From positions 806,001 through 870,000 of the forward strand of contig NZ_VFON01000001.1 in the NCBI RefSeq assembly GCF_006716085.1: a stretch of DNA of 64,000 nt. Direction: 5' to 3'. Origin of the DNA: Leucobacter komagatae (GTDB lineage: Bacteria > Actinomycetota > Actinomycetes > Actinomycetales > Microbacteriaceae). Numbering within the stretch: the stretch's first letter is position 1; every line of letters begins with the position of its first letter. Under the pieces are notes generated by a model that saw only the letters and a list, made by a program, of their open reading frames with translations, ran no database searches and was not told where the DNA came from. Made by a program: the position numbers and the translations under genes. Shown one piece after another: positions 7,753-15,541 of the stretch.

Positions 7753-8354
7753 GCGAGGACCTCGAAGAGACGGACGATCACGCCGGACTCGATCAGGATG
7801 AACAGGCCCAGGCCGATGAACACGACCGGGACGAGCCAGTGCTCGACGCGCTCGAGCGTCTCTGTGACCGCCTTGTGCGTGCCGATCAGTCGCCCGGCAG
7901 CACACCAGACGGCGACGAGAATCAGGAACACAACGATCATGATCACGACGTCGCCGGGAGTGCTGGTGCGGAAGATCGGCGTGTACAGGGAGATGTTGTC
8001 CGCACCGTTGGCGATCGTGATCCCCGCGACGCCCCACATGCCTACTGCGGTGATCTTGTCGTCGTCATCATCGTCGCCGTTGCGGCGCAGGCCGCGCACG
8101 AGGGTCCAGATGCCGATGCCGAGCGGGATGAGACCGAGGAAGCCCACCCATTCGTCCGGGACGATCGTGAGACCGAGCGCGGCGATCACGCTGATCACGA
8201 CGAGGGTGATGAACCCGAGATACTGGCCAGCAACGATCTGCCACGGACGCGGCTTCCCCCGGCTGGAGGCAAGGAACAGCACCGTGAGCACGACGATGTC
8301 GTCGATGTTGGTCGCAGCGAACAGGCCGATCGCTGAGCCGATGGTCGCGAGCAT
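7749..8354 (-). CDS. cadD: CadD family cadmium resistance transporter
   Basis: This 201-residue polytopic membrane protein begins with the signature TNIDDIVVLTVLFL and has a second one, ANGADNISLYTPIF, typical of CadD/LysE-like exporters. About five or six membrane helices are visible, with an acidic linker (DDDDDD) near residue 95. The family confers cadmium tolerance in staphylococci. Its start abuts the ATPase stop and its stop overlaps lspA, so it belongs to the cmtR operon. Confidence 0.88.
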   Translation of the reverse strand: MLATIGSAIGLFAATNIDDIVVLTVLFLASSRGKPRPWQIVAGQYLGFITLVVISVIAALGLTIVPDEWVGFLGLIPLGIGIWTLVRGLRRNGDDDDDDKITAVGMWGVAGITIANGADNISLYTPIFRTSTPGDVVIMIVVFLILVAVWCAAGRLIGTHKAVTETLERVEHWLVPVVFIGLGLFILIESGVIVRLFEVLA

Positions 8355-10264
8355 CAGCTCGCCAACCGTGGCGTGCGGGCGGCGCGCAGGCCGTTGAGGA
8401 TCACGATGACCTCCGCGACCTCGTGGACCAGGACGACAGCCGCGAGCCCCAGCACACCGAACAGCGCCAGCGGGAGCAGTGCGGTGATGATCAGCAGCGA
8501 CAGGATGATGTTCTGGTTGATGATCCGTCTACCTCGCCGGGCGTGGTCGAATGCCCGTGGGATGAGGCGCAGATCATGTCCGGTGAAGGCCACGTCGGCG
8601 GATTCGATCGCTGCGTCGGAGCCGGTCGCGCCCATCGCGATGCCGATGTCTGCGCCAGCGAGGGCCGGGGCATCGTTGATGCCGTCGCCGATCATCGCGA
8701 CAGGTCCCGTCTTCGACAGTTCTGCGATCGCGGTCGCCTTGTCCTCCGGGCGCAGCTCCGCCCGCACGTCTCTGATCCCGGCCTGCGCCGCCAGTGCACG
8801 AGCGGTGCGGGCGTTGTCGCCGGTGAGCATCGTCACCCCGACGCCCTGGCCGGTGAGTGTTCGGACTACCTCGGGGACTTCAGGTCGAAGTTCGTCGCGG
8901 ACGCCGATCGCGGCGACCGGTGACCCGTCGCGGTGCACGATGACGACGGTCATGCCCTGTTCTTCCAACTTCGCGACCCGGTCCACGAGGTCGCCGGCGT
9001 CCAGCCAGCGGGGGCTGCCGACGGTGATTCTCGATCCGTCGACGCTGCCGTCGATGCCGTGCCCGGCCTGTTCGGTCACATCTGCGGCTGCCGGAGTCCC
9101 CGGGGCCGCGGCAGTGATAGCTGAGGCGAGGGGATGTGTGCTGTGCTGCTCCAACGCGGCCGCCCAGGCCAGAGCCTGCGTCTCGGTCACGCCGTTCGCA
9201 GTGATCACGGCGGTGACCGCCGGTTCGTTGCGGGTGAGGGTGCCGGTCTTGTCGACGGCGACGTGGCGGACCGTGCCGAAGCGCTCGAAGACGGCACCGG
9301 ACTTGATGATCACGCCAAACTTGCTCGCTGCACCGATCGCCGCGACGACAGTCAGCGGCACCGAGATCGCCAGCGCACACGGAGAAGCGGCGACCAGCAC
9401 GACGAGCGCGCGGGTGATCCACACCTCCGGGTCGCCCAGCAGCGACCCGACGATCGCGACGAGCGCAGCGAGGATCAGAACGCCGGGCACGAGCGGGCGG
9501 GCGATCCTGTCCGCCAGACGAGCACGTTCGCCCTTCTCCGTCTGCGCCTTCTCCACCAGCTCCACGATCGTCGTGAGCGAGTTATCGGTGCCCGCTGCCG
9601 TCGCCTCGACCTCCAGGACACCGGCACTGTTGATCGCACCGGCCGACACCGCATCCCCGGGCTCGACCTCGACGGGGATCGACTCCCCGGTGATCGCCGA
9701 GGTATCCAGGCTGGAGCGGCCAGAACGCACGACCCCATCAGTCGCGATCCGCTCACCCGGGCGGACCACCATGACCTGGCCGACCGTCAACTCTCGCGCC
9801 TGCACCTGCGAGGAGACGCCGCCCTGCAGCACGGTCGCTGTCTCCGGCACGAGCTTCAGCAGTGCCCGCAGCCCGCCGCGGGCGCGGTCCATCGCCTTGT
9901 CCTCAAGCGCCTCAGCGATCGAGTACAAGAACGCCAGAGCTGCAGCCTCCTCCACGTAGCCGAGGACGACTGCACCGATCGCGCTGATCGTCATCAGCAG
10001 CCCGATGCCGAGCTTGCCCTTGAACAGCTTCCGAATCGCGCCCGGCGTGAACGTCGACGCACCCAGCAACAGGCCGGCCCAGAACAACACCAGCGCCGGG
10101 ATCTCGAGGCCGGACCATTCGAGAATCTGACCGGCGAGGAAGGCAACGCCGGAGAAGACCGGCACCATGATCCCGCGATCCCTCCACCAGGGCCGCTCAG
10201 CCTCTTCATGTTCTTCGCCCGACGTGGTTTCAGGCTCGGGTTCGCAGCCGCACGCCGCGCTCAC
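8354..10264 (-). CDS. Heavy-metal P1B-type ATPase (CtpG/CadA-like)
   Basis: This 636-residue ATP-driven metal exporter starts at the GTG at 10264, which overlaps the cmtR stop (GTGA); longer starts run into cmtR. Motifs in order: actuator TGES, membrane-metal motif SPC, phosphorylation site DKTGTLT, nucleotide-binding HP (STHPLAS), hinge GDGINDAP, and a final helix with HEVAEV. There is no N-terminal HMA domain, only a short cysteine-bearing tail (ACGCEPE). SPC plus an HE motif in the last helix fits P1B-4 pumps. Mycobacterium tuberculosis ctpG is also controlled by CmtR, so cadmium or lead is the likely substrate (inference from context). Confidence 0.9.
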   Translation of the reverse strand: MSAACGCEPEPETTSGEEHEEAERPWWRDRGIMVPVFSGVAFLAGQILEWSGLEIPALVLFWAGLLLGASTFTPGAIRKLFKGKLGIGLLMTISAIGAVVLGYVEEAAALAFLYSIAEALEDKAMDRARGGLRALLKLVPETATVLQGGVSSQVQARELTVGQVMVVRPGERIATDGVVRSGRSSLDTSAITGESIPVEVEPGDAVSAGAINSAGVLEVEATAAGTDNSLTTIVELVEKAQTEKGERARLADRIARPLVPGVLILAALVAIVGSLLGDPEVWITRALVVLVAASPCALAISVPLTVVAAIGAASKFGVIIKSGAVFERFGTVRHVAVDKTGTLTRNEPAVTAVITANGVTETQALAWAAALEQHSTHPLASAITAAAPGTPAAADVTEQAGHGIDGSVDGSRITVGSPRWLDAGDLVDRVAKLEEQGMTVVIVHRDGSPVAAIGVRDELRPEVPEVVRTLTGQGVGVTMLTGDNARTARALAAQAGIRDVRAELRPEDKATAIAELSKTGPVAMIGDGINDAPALAGADIGIAMGATGSDAAIESADVAFTGHDLRLIPRAFDHARRGRRIINQNIILSLLIITALLPLALFGVLGLAAVVLVHEVAEVIVILNGLRAARTPRLAS

Positions 10265-10620
10265 GCGTCCGCCCCTGTACCGCAGCAGCCCGGCACCGTG
10301 CAAGACGAGTCCACACACGGCGCGTGCTCATCGACAGCCAACGTCACATCCACCAGCGCGACGAGCGCCGCCGCGAGGTGCGGATCAGCGATCTCATAGC
10401 GGGTCTGGCGGCCCTCAGGCTCAGCGACCACGATCCCGCAGTCCCGCAGGCAAGTCAGGTGGTTCGACACGTTCGAGCGCGTCAACTCCAGCTCACGCGA
10501 AAGGACGGCCGGGTAGCTCGGCCCACCGAGCAACGTCATCAGGATCCGGGAGCGCGTCGGATCCGCCATGGCCCGGCCGAGCCGGTTCATGACGTCGAGG
10601 CGCGAAGCAATAGTCAGCAT
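10261..10620 (-). CDS. cmtR: CmtR-type ArsR family Cd/Pb-sensing repressor
   Basis: This 119-residue winged-helix repressor has the DNA-reading helix LTRSNVSNHL. C57 and C61 (LTCLRDC) and C102 (APCVD) sit at the numbers established for Cd/Pb ligands of M. tuberculosis CmtR. The extra C-terminal tail adds CTVPGCC. The N-terminal Cys4 of the mycobacterial protein is isoleucine here. It is the first gene of the metal operon, with a -10-like TATAGT six bases before the ATG, so the mRNA is probably leaderless. Metal binding should release it and induce the ATPase, cadD, lspA and the thioredoxin-fold gene. Confidence 0.9.
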   Translation of the reverse strand: MLTIASRLDVMNRLGRAMADPTRSRILMTLLGGPSYPAVLSRELELTRSNVSNHLTCLRDCGIVVAEPEGRQTRYEIADPHLAAALVALVDVTLAVDEHAPCVDSSCTVPGCCGTGADA

Positions 10621-10622
10621 GC

Positions 10623-10658
10623 AATAACTATACAGCCCACACTGACCTATTGGTTATT
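10623..10658 (-). promoter_or_regulatory. cmtR promoter and candidate operator
   Basis: Reading leftwards, TATAGT (10632-10627) precedes the cmtR ATG by six bases. AATAAC (10623-10628) and GTTATT (10653-10658) form an inverted repeat spanning the promoter and the last codons of the merR gene. An ArsR-type operator is plausible; no good -35 is visible. Confidence 0.4.
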
Positions 10659-11111
10659 CGATCGATGTTCTCGTGTGGGGTTTCCCAGTGCGAAGGCTCT
10701 GAAGGCGCACTCCGAGCGGCATCGTTGGTCGCTGTCAGGGCAGCCGTCCACGTGGACTTGCGCCGCGCGCAGTTGGTCCTGCAAGTTGCCCAGGATGCGA
10801 AGCTGCCGTTCAACGGCGGCGAGCTGATCAGCCAACAGCGGCTGCATCGCAGCCTTCACCCCGGTGCAGGTACCGTCGTCGGCGAGTTCAAGGAGTCGGC
10901 GGATCTCGGGTAGCTCGAGGCCGAGGCGCTTCGCAGAGGCAATGAAGTCGAGCCGCTCGAGGTGGTTCTCGTCAAAGTCGCGGTACCCGTTCGGGCTCCG
11001 GCGCGCGGACAGGATCCCGAGGCGCTCGTAGTAGCGCAGCGTGCTCGCCGGCACCCCGCTGCGCTCGGCAACCTCGGAGATCTTCACGCTTCGACCATAT
11101 ACCTCGCTCAC
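10647..11111 (-). CDS. MerR family metal-responsive regulator
   Basis: This 154-residue regulator has the MerR winged helix (VKISEVAERSGVPASTLRYY), a dimerisation coiled coil (about 90-125) and cysteines where metal sensors carry them: DDGTC, then CPDSDQRC and SEC. The start is given as the GTG at 11111; a GTG at 11087 would give the standard MerR N-terminus and is equally plausible. It is divergent from the transporter at 11190, whose promoter overlaps a near-perfect palindrome. It likely activates that promoter by DNA distortion. The effector is unknown. Confidence 0.85.
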   Translation of the reverse strand: MSEVYGRSVKISEVAERSGVPASTLRYYERLGILSARRSPNGYRDFDENHLERLDFIASAKRLGLELPEIRRLLELADDGTCTGVKAAMQPLLADQLAAVERQLRILGNLQDQLRAAQVHVDGCPDSDQRCRSECAFRAFALGNPTREHRSNNQ

Positions 11112-11143
11112 TTGACCTTCAACCCGGGTTCAAGGTCTAACAT
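11112..11143 (+). promoter_or_regulatory. MerR-type promoter with over-long spacer
   Basis: TTGACC (11112-11117) and TAACAT (11138-11143) are 20 bp apart, longer than the usual 17 bp. The spacer holds a palindrome at 11115-11136, ACCTT-AACCCGGGTT-AAGGT, with one mismatched pair. This is the classic layout of promoters activated by MerR regulators. Confidence 0.8.
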
Positions 11144-11189
11144 CTTTCGAGGCGACGTCGGTCGCCCTTGAGTACGAGGCTGGAGAGCG

Positions 11190-12158
11190 ATGCGGAAGAC
11201 CATGGAATGGATGGAGCGGCAACAGGTCGCGCTCTTCGTCGCGGGGCTGGCAATCGGGGCCATCATCGGACTGGCCTGGCCCGCGGTCGCCCACCCCGCC
11301 GAGCTCGCGATCCAGCCCATGCTGGCGCTATTGCTCTACGCCACGTTCCTCGGCATCCCCTTCGGCAGGATCGGGCAAGCATTTCGGGACTGGCGGTTCC
11401 TCGCCACCCTCCTCGTCGTCAACTTCGCCCTGGTGCCCGCCATCGCGTGGCTGCTGTCGAGGATCGTCGCCCACGACCAGGTGCTCCTCGTCGGCGTGCT
11501 GTTCGTGCTGCTGACCCCGTGCATCGACTATGTCATCGTCTTCGCCGGACTCGCTGGCGGCGATGAGGAGAAGCTCCTGGCGGCTACCCCGTTGCTGATG
11601 CTCACCCAGATGGTCCTGCTGCCGCTGTACCTCTGGCTATTCGTCGGGGCGGAGTTCGTCGAATCTGTGGAGTTCGCCCCCTTCGTCGAGGCCTTCGTCC
11701 TCATCATCGCCGTGCCGCTGGTCGCTGCCGCGCTCACGCAGCTCGCCGCCGCCCGCTGGCGCATCGGGAAAATGGTCGAGCGCATCGCTTTGGGAGCGAT
11801 GGTGCCTCTGATGGTCGCCACGCTCGCGGTCGTCGTCTCCTCGCAGATCGCTGGCGTGAGTGCGGAGTTTGGTTCGCTCCTGCTCGCGGTGCCGGTGTAC
11901 GTCCTGTTCGCGGCCGTGATGGTGCCAGTGGGAATACTCGCGGGCAGAGTCGCCGGCCTTGACGCACCGGGCAGACGGGCGATCGTGTTCAGCGGCGCGA
12001 CACGGAACTCACTCGTCGTACTGCCATTGGTACTCGCCCTGCCCGCAGCATTCGACCTCGCGCCGCTCGTCGTCGTCACACAGACCCTGGTCGAGCTTGT
12101 CGCCATGGTGGTCTTCGTTCGGTTAGTGCCGAAGGTCGTTCGCACGACCCTAAACTGA
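11190..12158 (+). CDS. ACR3/bile-acid symporter superfamily transporter
   Basis: This 322-residue membrane protein has about ten hydrophobic helices and the ATG has GGAGA seven bases upstream. ACR3-like landmarks are FVLLTPCIDYVI in the fourth helix region (with the conserved cysteine) and SGATRNSLVVLPL near residue 270. ACR3 proteins export arsenite, but this sequence diverges from standard ACR3 motifs, so the substrate could be another oxyanion. It is the only gene behind the MerR promoter. No arsR or arsC gene lies alongside. Confidence 0.72.
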   Translation: MRKTMEWMERQQVALFVAGLAIGAIIGLAWPAVAHPAELAIQPMLALLLYATFLGIPFGRIGQAFRDWRFLATLLVVNFALVPAIAWLLSRIVAHDQVLLVGVLFVLLTPCIDYVIVFAGLAGGDEEKLLAATPLLMLTQMVLLPLYLWLFVGAEFVESVEFAPFVEAFVLIIAVPLVAAALTQLAAARWRIGKMVERIALGAMVPLMVATLAVVVSSQIAGVSAEFGSLLLAVPVYVLFAAVMVPVGILAGRVAGLDAPGRRAIVFSGATRNSLVVLPLVLALPAAFDLAPLVVVTQTLVELVAMVVFVRLVPKVVRTTLN

Positions 12159-12186
12159 CGAATACGCGACTCTGCAACAATCGGCA

Positions 12187-12345
12187 CTACCAGTAAGGAA
12201 CGTCCAAGATCCGAGACCCCGCATCGCGAACTTCCTGTCTGCGCGTCGCTGTGACGACCGGCTCGATGTCAGAGCTACTCAGACTCTGCGCCGCGTCGAT
12301 GAAGCGGCGCACCTGTTCTTCATTGCCTCCGAGCTTGTTGGTCAT
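12187..12345 (-). CDS. Small hypothetical protein (52 aa)
   Basis: An ATG at 12345 opens a 52-codon frame, MTNKLGGNEEQVRRFIDAAQ and onwards, ending DVPYW. Its composition is protein-like and amphipathic with many charged residues. There is no strong ribosome binding site. It fills the otherwise empty space after the transporter. It could be an antitoxin-like or remnant peptide; no family is recognised. Confidence 0.35.
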   Translation of the reverse strand: MTNKLGGNEEQVRRFIDAAQSLSSSDIEPVVTATRRQEVRDAGSRILDVPYW

Positions 12346-12431
12346 GGAACGATTCTATGTTCGTGAGGCGGGATCGCTCACGACAACACCGAGTTCCGCG
12401 AGAAGGGTGGCGTCCCGCGTATCATCAACGC

Positions 12432-12611
12432 ATGCATATCAGGATCGGAGACGGCTCGGGCAACGAGGACTACCGAACCTGCTCCGAGTGCGGCTGCGAC
12501 TGCGAGCCCGAGATATTCGACGGCGGCGAGGAAGCCGCGATCAGGGTAGCGTTCTCGTGCCCTGAGCACGGCCTGCACAGCGTCACGGACCCGTTCGAGG
12601 GGATGAGGTAG
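12432..12611 (+). CDS. Tiny cysteine-rich protein, paralogue A
   Basis: This 59-residue protein has four or five cysteines in a zinc-finger-like pattern: TCSECGCDC, then CPEHGLHSV near the end. It aligns with the protein at 16876: GDGxGNExYRTCxECGxDC and FxCPEHGLHSVxDPFExxR are shared. TATCAT ends seven bases before the ATG, so the message may be leaderless. No family is recognised. Possible zinc-binding regulator or structural peptide (inference). Confidence 0.6.
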   Translation: MHIRIGDGSGNEDYRTCSECGCDCEPEIFDGGEEAAIRVAFSCPEHGLHSVTDPFEGMR

Positions 12612-12683
12612 GGCCGTGCTCGCCGTAGAAGCCTGACCCGTAGGCTTGAGATCGCCGGAACAGGCGCTGAAAAGAGGAGAGAA

Positions 12684-13004
12684 ATGAGCGAACAGAACAC
12701 CGACGACGATCTGAGAGTGAAGCTCGTCGAGGTTGGTGAGTTGTCCAAGCAGGGGAATGAGCGACTGCGGAGCTTCTTCGACTTCATCAAGAAGAGCCTC
12801 GATCAGTATGAGAGCACTGACACCGCGAAGCAGATCCGCAGTACTGGCAAACTCGCCCCTGATTTTGCGAGTCTCTGGGTTCAGGAGGAGATCCAGAAGT
12901 GGGGCGGGAAGCTCACCGATGATGTGGCAAAGGGGACTGATCTGAAGAAGCTGCTCATCATTCAGGGTACTCGACAGATGAACGCGCACTACGGTGTCGA
13001 ATGA
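12684..13004 (+). CDS. Hypothetical helical protein
   Basis: This 106-residue charged, mostly helical protein has a strong ribosome binding site (GAGGAGAGAA before the ATG). It lacks cysteines, a signal peptide and membrane segments. Leu and Lys heptad-like spacing at residues 10-50 suggests a coiled coil. It ends just before a strong terminator hairpin. The function is unrecognised; it belongs to the accessory region. Confidence 0.6.
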   Translation: MSEQNTDDDLRVKLVEVGELSKQGNERLRSFFDFIKKSLDQYESTDTAKQIRSTGKLAPDFASLWVQEEIQKWGGKLTDDVAKGTDLKKLLIIQGTRQMNAHYGVE

Positions 13005-13032
13005 TCTTCTAATAGATCACTCTGAACTACAC

Positions 13033-13067
13033 AGAGACCCCGAGGCCGTCGGGCCCCGGGGTCTCTT
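13033..13067. terminator. Bidirectional terminator
   Basis: AGAGACCCCG (13033-13042) pairs perfectly with CGGGGTCTCT (13057-13066) around a 14-base loop. It lies between the convergent genes ending at 13004 and 13074. Confidence 0.75.
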
Positions 13068-13073
13068 CGCGTC

Positions 13074-13391
13074 TCAACCAGCAGCGATCACACGCATCCG
13101 GCTCACGCTGGAGCTGAAGGGACCGACGCTGAGCTTTTCCACCTCCCCGCAGACACCTGCTGCGACAAGGGCCGCCGGCAGGCCGCTGTGCTCGCTGTAG
13201 TCGCGGACGAACACCTCGCCCGGGTACGCGACGTAGCCGGACGCGAGCAGATCTACCGTGAGCATCTCGCTGTCGCTGTCGGGGAACAGCATCTCCAGTG
13301 CGTGCTGGGCTGGGTCGTAATGAAGCGAGCCTTGCAGCTCGGTCTCGCCGAATCGCAGCCTCAGAGCCTCGCGCATGAGCTTCCATGTCAT
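13074..13391 (-). CDS. Hypothetical protein, last gene of SSB/DprA-like operon
   Basis: This 105-residue soluble protein starts with ATGACATGGAAG overlapping the previous stop by 4 bp. It is rich in beta-strand-like stretches (GETELQGSLHYD, LTVDLLASGYVAY, GEVFVRDYSE). No family is recognised. It ends immediately before a bidirectional terminator, so it closes the eight-gene minus-strand operon. Confidence 0.55.
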   Translation of the reverse strand: MTWKLMREALRLRFGETELQGSLHYDPAQHALEMLFPDSDSEMLTVDLLASGYVAYPGEVFVRDYSEHSGLPAALVAAGVCGEVEKLSVGPFSSSVSRMRVIAAG

Positions 13392-13633
13392 CGCGCTGTC
13401 TCCTCGCGTCGGTAGACAGGCTGGCCGAACTGGTTGAACCCGCTGAATACCACTGCTCCGCCGAGCGCAAGCCTCGCCGCGGCCCCGGTCAGTGCCGGAG
13501 CAAGGTCGGCGGGCAGCACCACGGCAGCACCGCCGTCGATGACGAGCGCCCTCGCGCGCAGGGCATGGACGTCTTCCAGGTCGACGCCGCAGGCTGCCTC
13601 TCCTTGAGTGAGCTCGAACGTGGTGGTGCTCAT
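13388..13633 (-). CDS. Hypothetical small protein
   Basis: This 81-residue protein starts at the ATG at 13633, which overlaps the DprA-like stop. It is alanine-rich, with ALVIDGGAAVVLPADLAPAL in the middle, and ends in a basic/acidic tail. No family is recognised. ATGA overlaps at both ends tie its expression to its neighbours. Confidence 0.5.
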   Translation of the reverse strand: MSTTTFELTQGEAACGVDLEDVHALRARALVIDGGAAVVLPADLAPALTGAAARLALGGAVVFSGFNQFGQPVYRREETAR

Positions 13634-14607
13634 GCTGGTACTCCTTCTTCGTTGCAACCGTTGCTCCGCATGATGAAGGCGAGCGCTTCCTCGCCGTCTG
13701 CAACCAGCTGCGCTGTGCCCTGCTGCAGGAGCATGTGGCAGCCCGCACTCGCTGCGCTGGTGACGGGACCCGGCACAGCGCCGACGGGCCTGCCGATGCC
13801 ATGCGCCTGCTGTGCCACCCGCAGCGCGCCAGAGCGCAGGCCCGCCTCGGGAATGACCACTGCGCCCGCCAGCGCTGCGATGATCCGACCGCGCATCTGG
13901 AACCTGTGCCGCGTTGGCGCGGTGCCAGGAGGTATCTCGCTGACGACCAAGCCCTGCTCAGCGATGCGGTCGATCAGATCCCGGTGGCCTGCGGGATAGG
14001 CTCTGTCCACTCCGCTCGCGAGCACCGCGACGGTCTTGCCGCCGGCCGCCAGTGCAGCACGGTGAGCCGCGCCGTCGATGCCGTAGGAGGCGCCAGCCAG
14101 CACGGTGACGCTGTGCTGCGCTGCGTGATCTGCGATCTCGCGGGTCACGTGCTCGCCGTAGCCGGTGCAGGCGCGGGCCCCGGTGATCGCAAGGCTCGGC
14201 TTCTGGAGCAACGCAACGTCGCCGCGAGCCCAGAGCATGAGGGGCTGAGCCGGTGCGAGCGGGTCTGCGCTTTCTTGGTCGCCGAGGCGCGCAGGCCAGA
14301 GCTCGTCGTCGGGCAGCAGAGCCGTGAGACCTGCGGCCAGTGCCTGCTCCAGCTCGCGCTGGGCCTGCGACATGTCGTGACGGGCGAGCCACTTCTCAGC
14401 GAGAGGCGCGTAGGACGCGTTCACGACGCGCTTCTTGATCTGCTCGTCGATGGCGGCGAGTCGCTGCAGTGCCTCTGCAGCCCCGAACGCGTTGATCAGC
14501 ACCGCTGCCGCGCGGTCGCCGGGCTCGACGATGCGGCTCCAGGCGAAGCGCGCGAGGAGGTCTCTGTCTCTTTCCATGCTGCTGCGGCTGCTCGTTGTCG
14601 TGGTCAT
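13630..14607 (-). CDS. DprA/Smf-like Rossmann-fold protein
   Basis: This 325-residue protein has a helical N-terminus (about 1-110) and a SLOG/DprA Rossmann domain (about 125-300) with ITGARACTGYGEH, ASYGIDGAAHRAAL and MRGRIIAALAGAVVIPEA. The last resembles the DprA box that loads RecA on single-stranded DNA during transformation. The usual C-terminal winged helix (DML1-like) is missing. Its operon contains an SSB-like gene and DUF4192, so it is probably a mobile-element copy acting on incoming single-stranded DNA, or a SLOG signalling protein, rather than chromosomal dprA (inference). Confidence 0.8.
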   Translation of the reverse strand: MTTTTSSRSSMERDRDLLARFAWSRIVEPGDRAAAVLINAFGAAEALQRLAAIDEQIKKRVVNASYAPLAEKWLARHDMSQAQRELEQALAAGLTALLPDDELWPARLGDQESADPLAPAQPLMLWARGDVALLQKPSLAITGARACTGYGEHVTREIADHAAQHSVTVLAGASYGIDGAAHRAALAAGGKTVAVLASGVDRAYPAGHRDLIDRIAEQGLVVSEIPPGTAPTRHRFQMRGRIIAALAGAVVIPEAGLRSGALRVAQQAHGIGRPVGAVPGPVTSAASAGCHMLLQQGTAQLVADGEEALAFIMRSNGCNEEGVPA

Positions 14608-15200
14608 GACTGGTCCTTCGCTTCATTGCCAGAGGCGAGCATCTGCTCGGCCATGGTGCTGATCTCTGCGCTGCTTTCGGCGGTCCGGCCGGGGTGCTGC
14701 TCGCGCCACTCGTCGATCGAGAGCGGCTCGTGGTCCGGGTCGTGGAGCGGGCTCTGCTGGATCTCGTCGAGCCAGTTCAGATCAGGCCGTTCGGCACCGT
14801 CTGCGAAGCTCGCCCAGCCGTCCGAGCCCTGGAGCAGCGCGTCCCGAAGTGTTATACCGGTAGCGGCGAGTATGTCTGTCAGCACTGCCTTCAGTACGCC
14901 TTGGGGACTTGTCTCCGGCCGCTTCGTGATCCTGTGCCTGGTCTGGACGACCACGACTACCGGATTACCGTTGTTCACGATGGAGACGACTTGGCGCAGC
15001 CACGCCTCCAGCTCGGGGCCTGGATCGTTCAGCTGCTCTTCGAGGCGCTCGGGCAGATCGACGCGGGCTGAGCCGATGGTGCGCTTGCCGTCGAACAGCA
15101 CGACGAACAGGCTCTCAGGGGCGGTCATGCCGGTGAGGCGCGGCAGCGCGGCGAGGAAGTCGGCGCTGCTCGTGGCCTTGAGTATCGTCGGTTCAGTCAT
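14604..15200 (-). CDS. DUF4192 family protein
   Basis: This 198-residue protein has the N-terminal DUF4192 signature: ADFLAALPRLTGMTAPESLF followed by a strand-rich segment ending RVDLPE, then VVVVVQTRH. DUF4192 occurs widely in actinobacterial chromosomes and mobile elements and has no assigned activity that I know of. It is coupled by ATGA overlaps to the XRE gene upstream and the DprA-like gene downstream. Confidence 0.7.
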   Translation of the reverse strand: MTEPTILKATSSADFLAALPRLTGMTAPESLFVVLFDGKRTIGSARVDLPERLEEQLNDPGPELEAWLRQVVSIVNNGNPVVVVVQTRHRITKRPETSPQGVLKAVLTDILAATGITLRDALLQGSDGWASFADGAERPDLNWLDEIQQSPLHDPDHEPLSIDEWREQHPGRTAESSAEISTMAEQMLASGNEAKDQS

Positions 15201-15541
15201 GATGATGTCTCCTTGGTCTGTTCTGCTGCACGGGATGCAGCGTCTGTCGCGTGCACGAGTTCCGTGCGCAGCTCGAACTCGTCGAAGTGGGTGAGCACGC
15301 AGGTCTCGACCTCCAGCGCCTCCGCGAGCACAAAGAGGTCGTCGACGGAGATCGTCCGGGCACCGTTCTCCAGGCGGCTCAGCTGCGTGGTCGTGATGGT
15401 ACGGCCGTGCTCTCCTGTTCTCTTCGCGAGGTCGCCCAGCGTGAGTCCGTTGGACTGGCGGAGCGCCCGCACGCCGGCGGCGACGTTTCGGCTATGCCGA
15501 CCCATGACAGCGGGTCCCCTGCCTGGTGGTTTCCTGGTCAT
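15197..15541 (-). CDS. XRE family transcriptional regulator
   Basis: This 114-residue DNA-binding protein has a basic N-terminus and a Cro/C1 helix-turn-helix (about residues 28-85): LRQSNGLTLGDLAKRTGE, then TQLSRLENGARTISVDDLFVL. The ATG at 15541 overlaps the preceding stop. Its position in the middle of the operon suggests autoregulation of the SSB/DprA-like module. Confidence 0.8.
   Translation of the reverse strand: MTRKPPGRGPAVMGRHSRNVAAGVRALRQSNGLTLGDLAKRTGEHGRTITTTQLSRLENGARTISVDDLFVLAEALEVETCVLTHFDEFELRTELVHATDAASRAAEQTKETSS

Noticed and set aside
8373..9959. Long plus-strand frame opposite the metal ATPase
   Set aside because: Its codon pattern is the complement of a clear P-type ATPase with all motifs; the plus-strand product is Ser/Arg/Thr-rich and has no domain.
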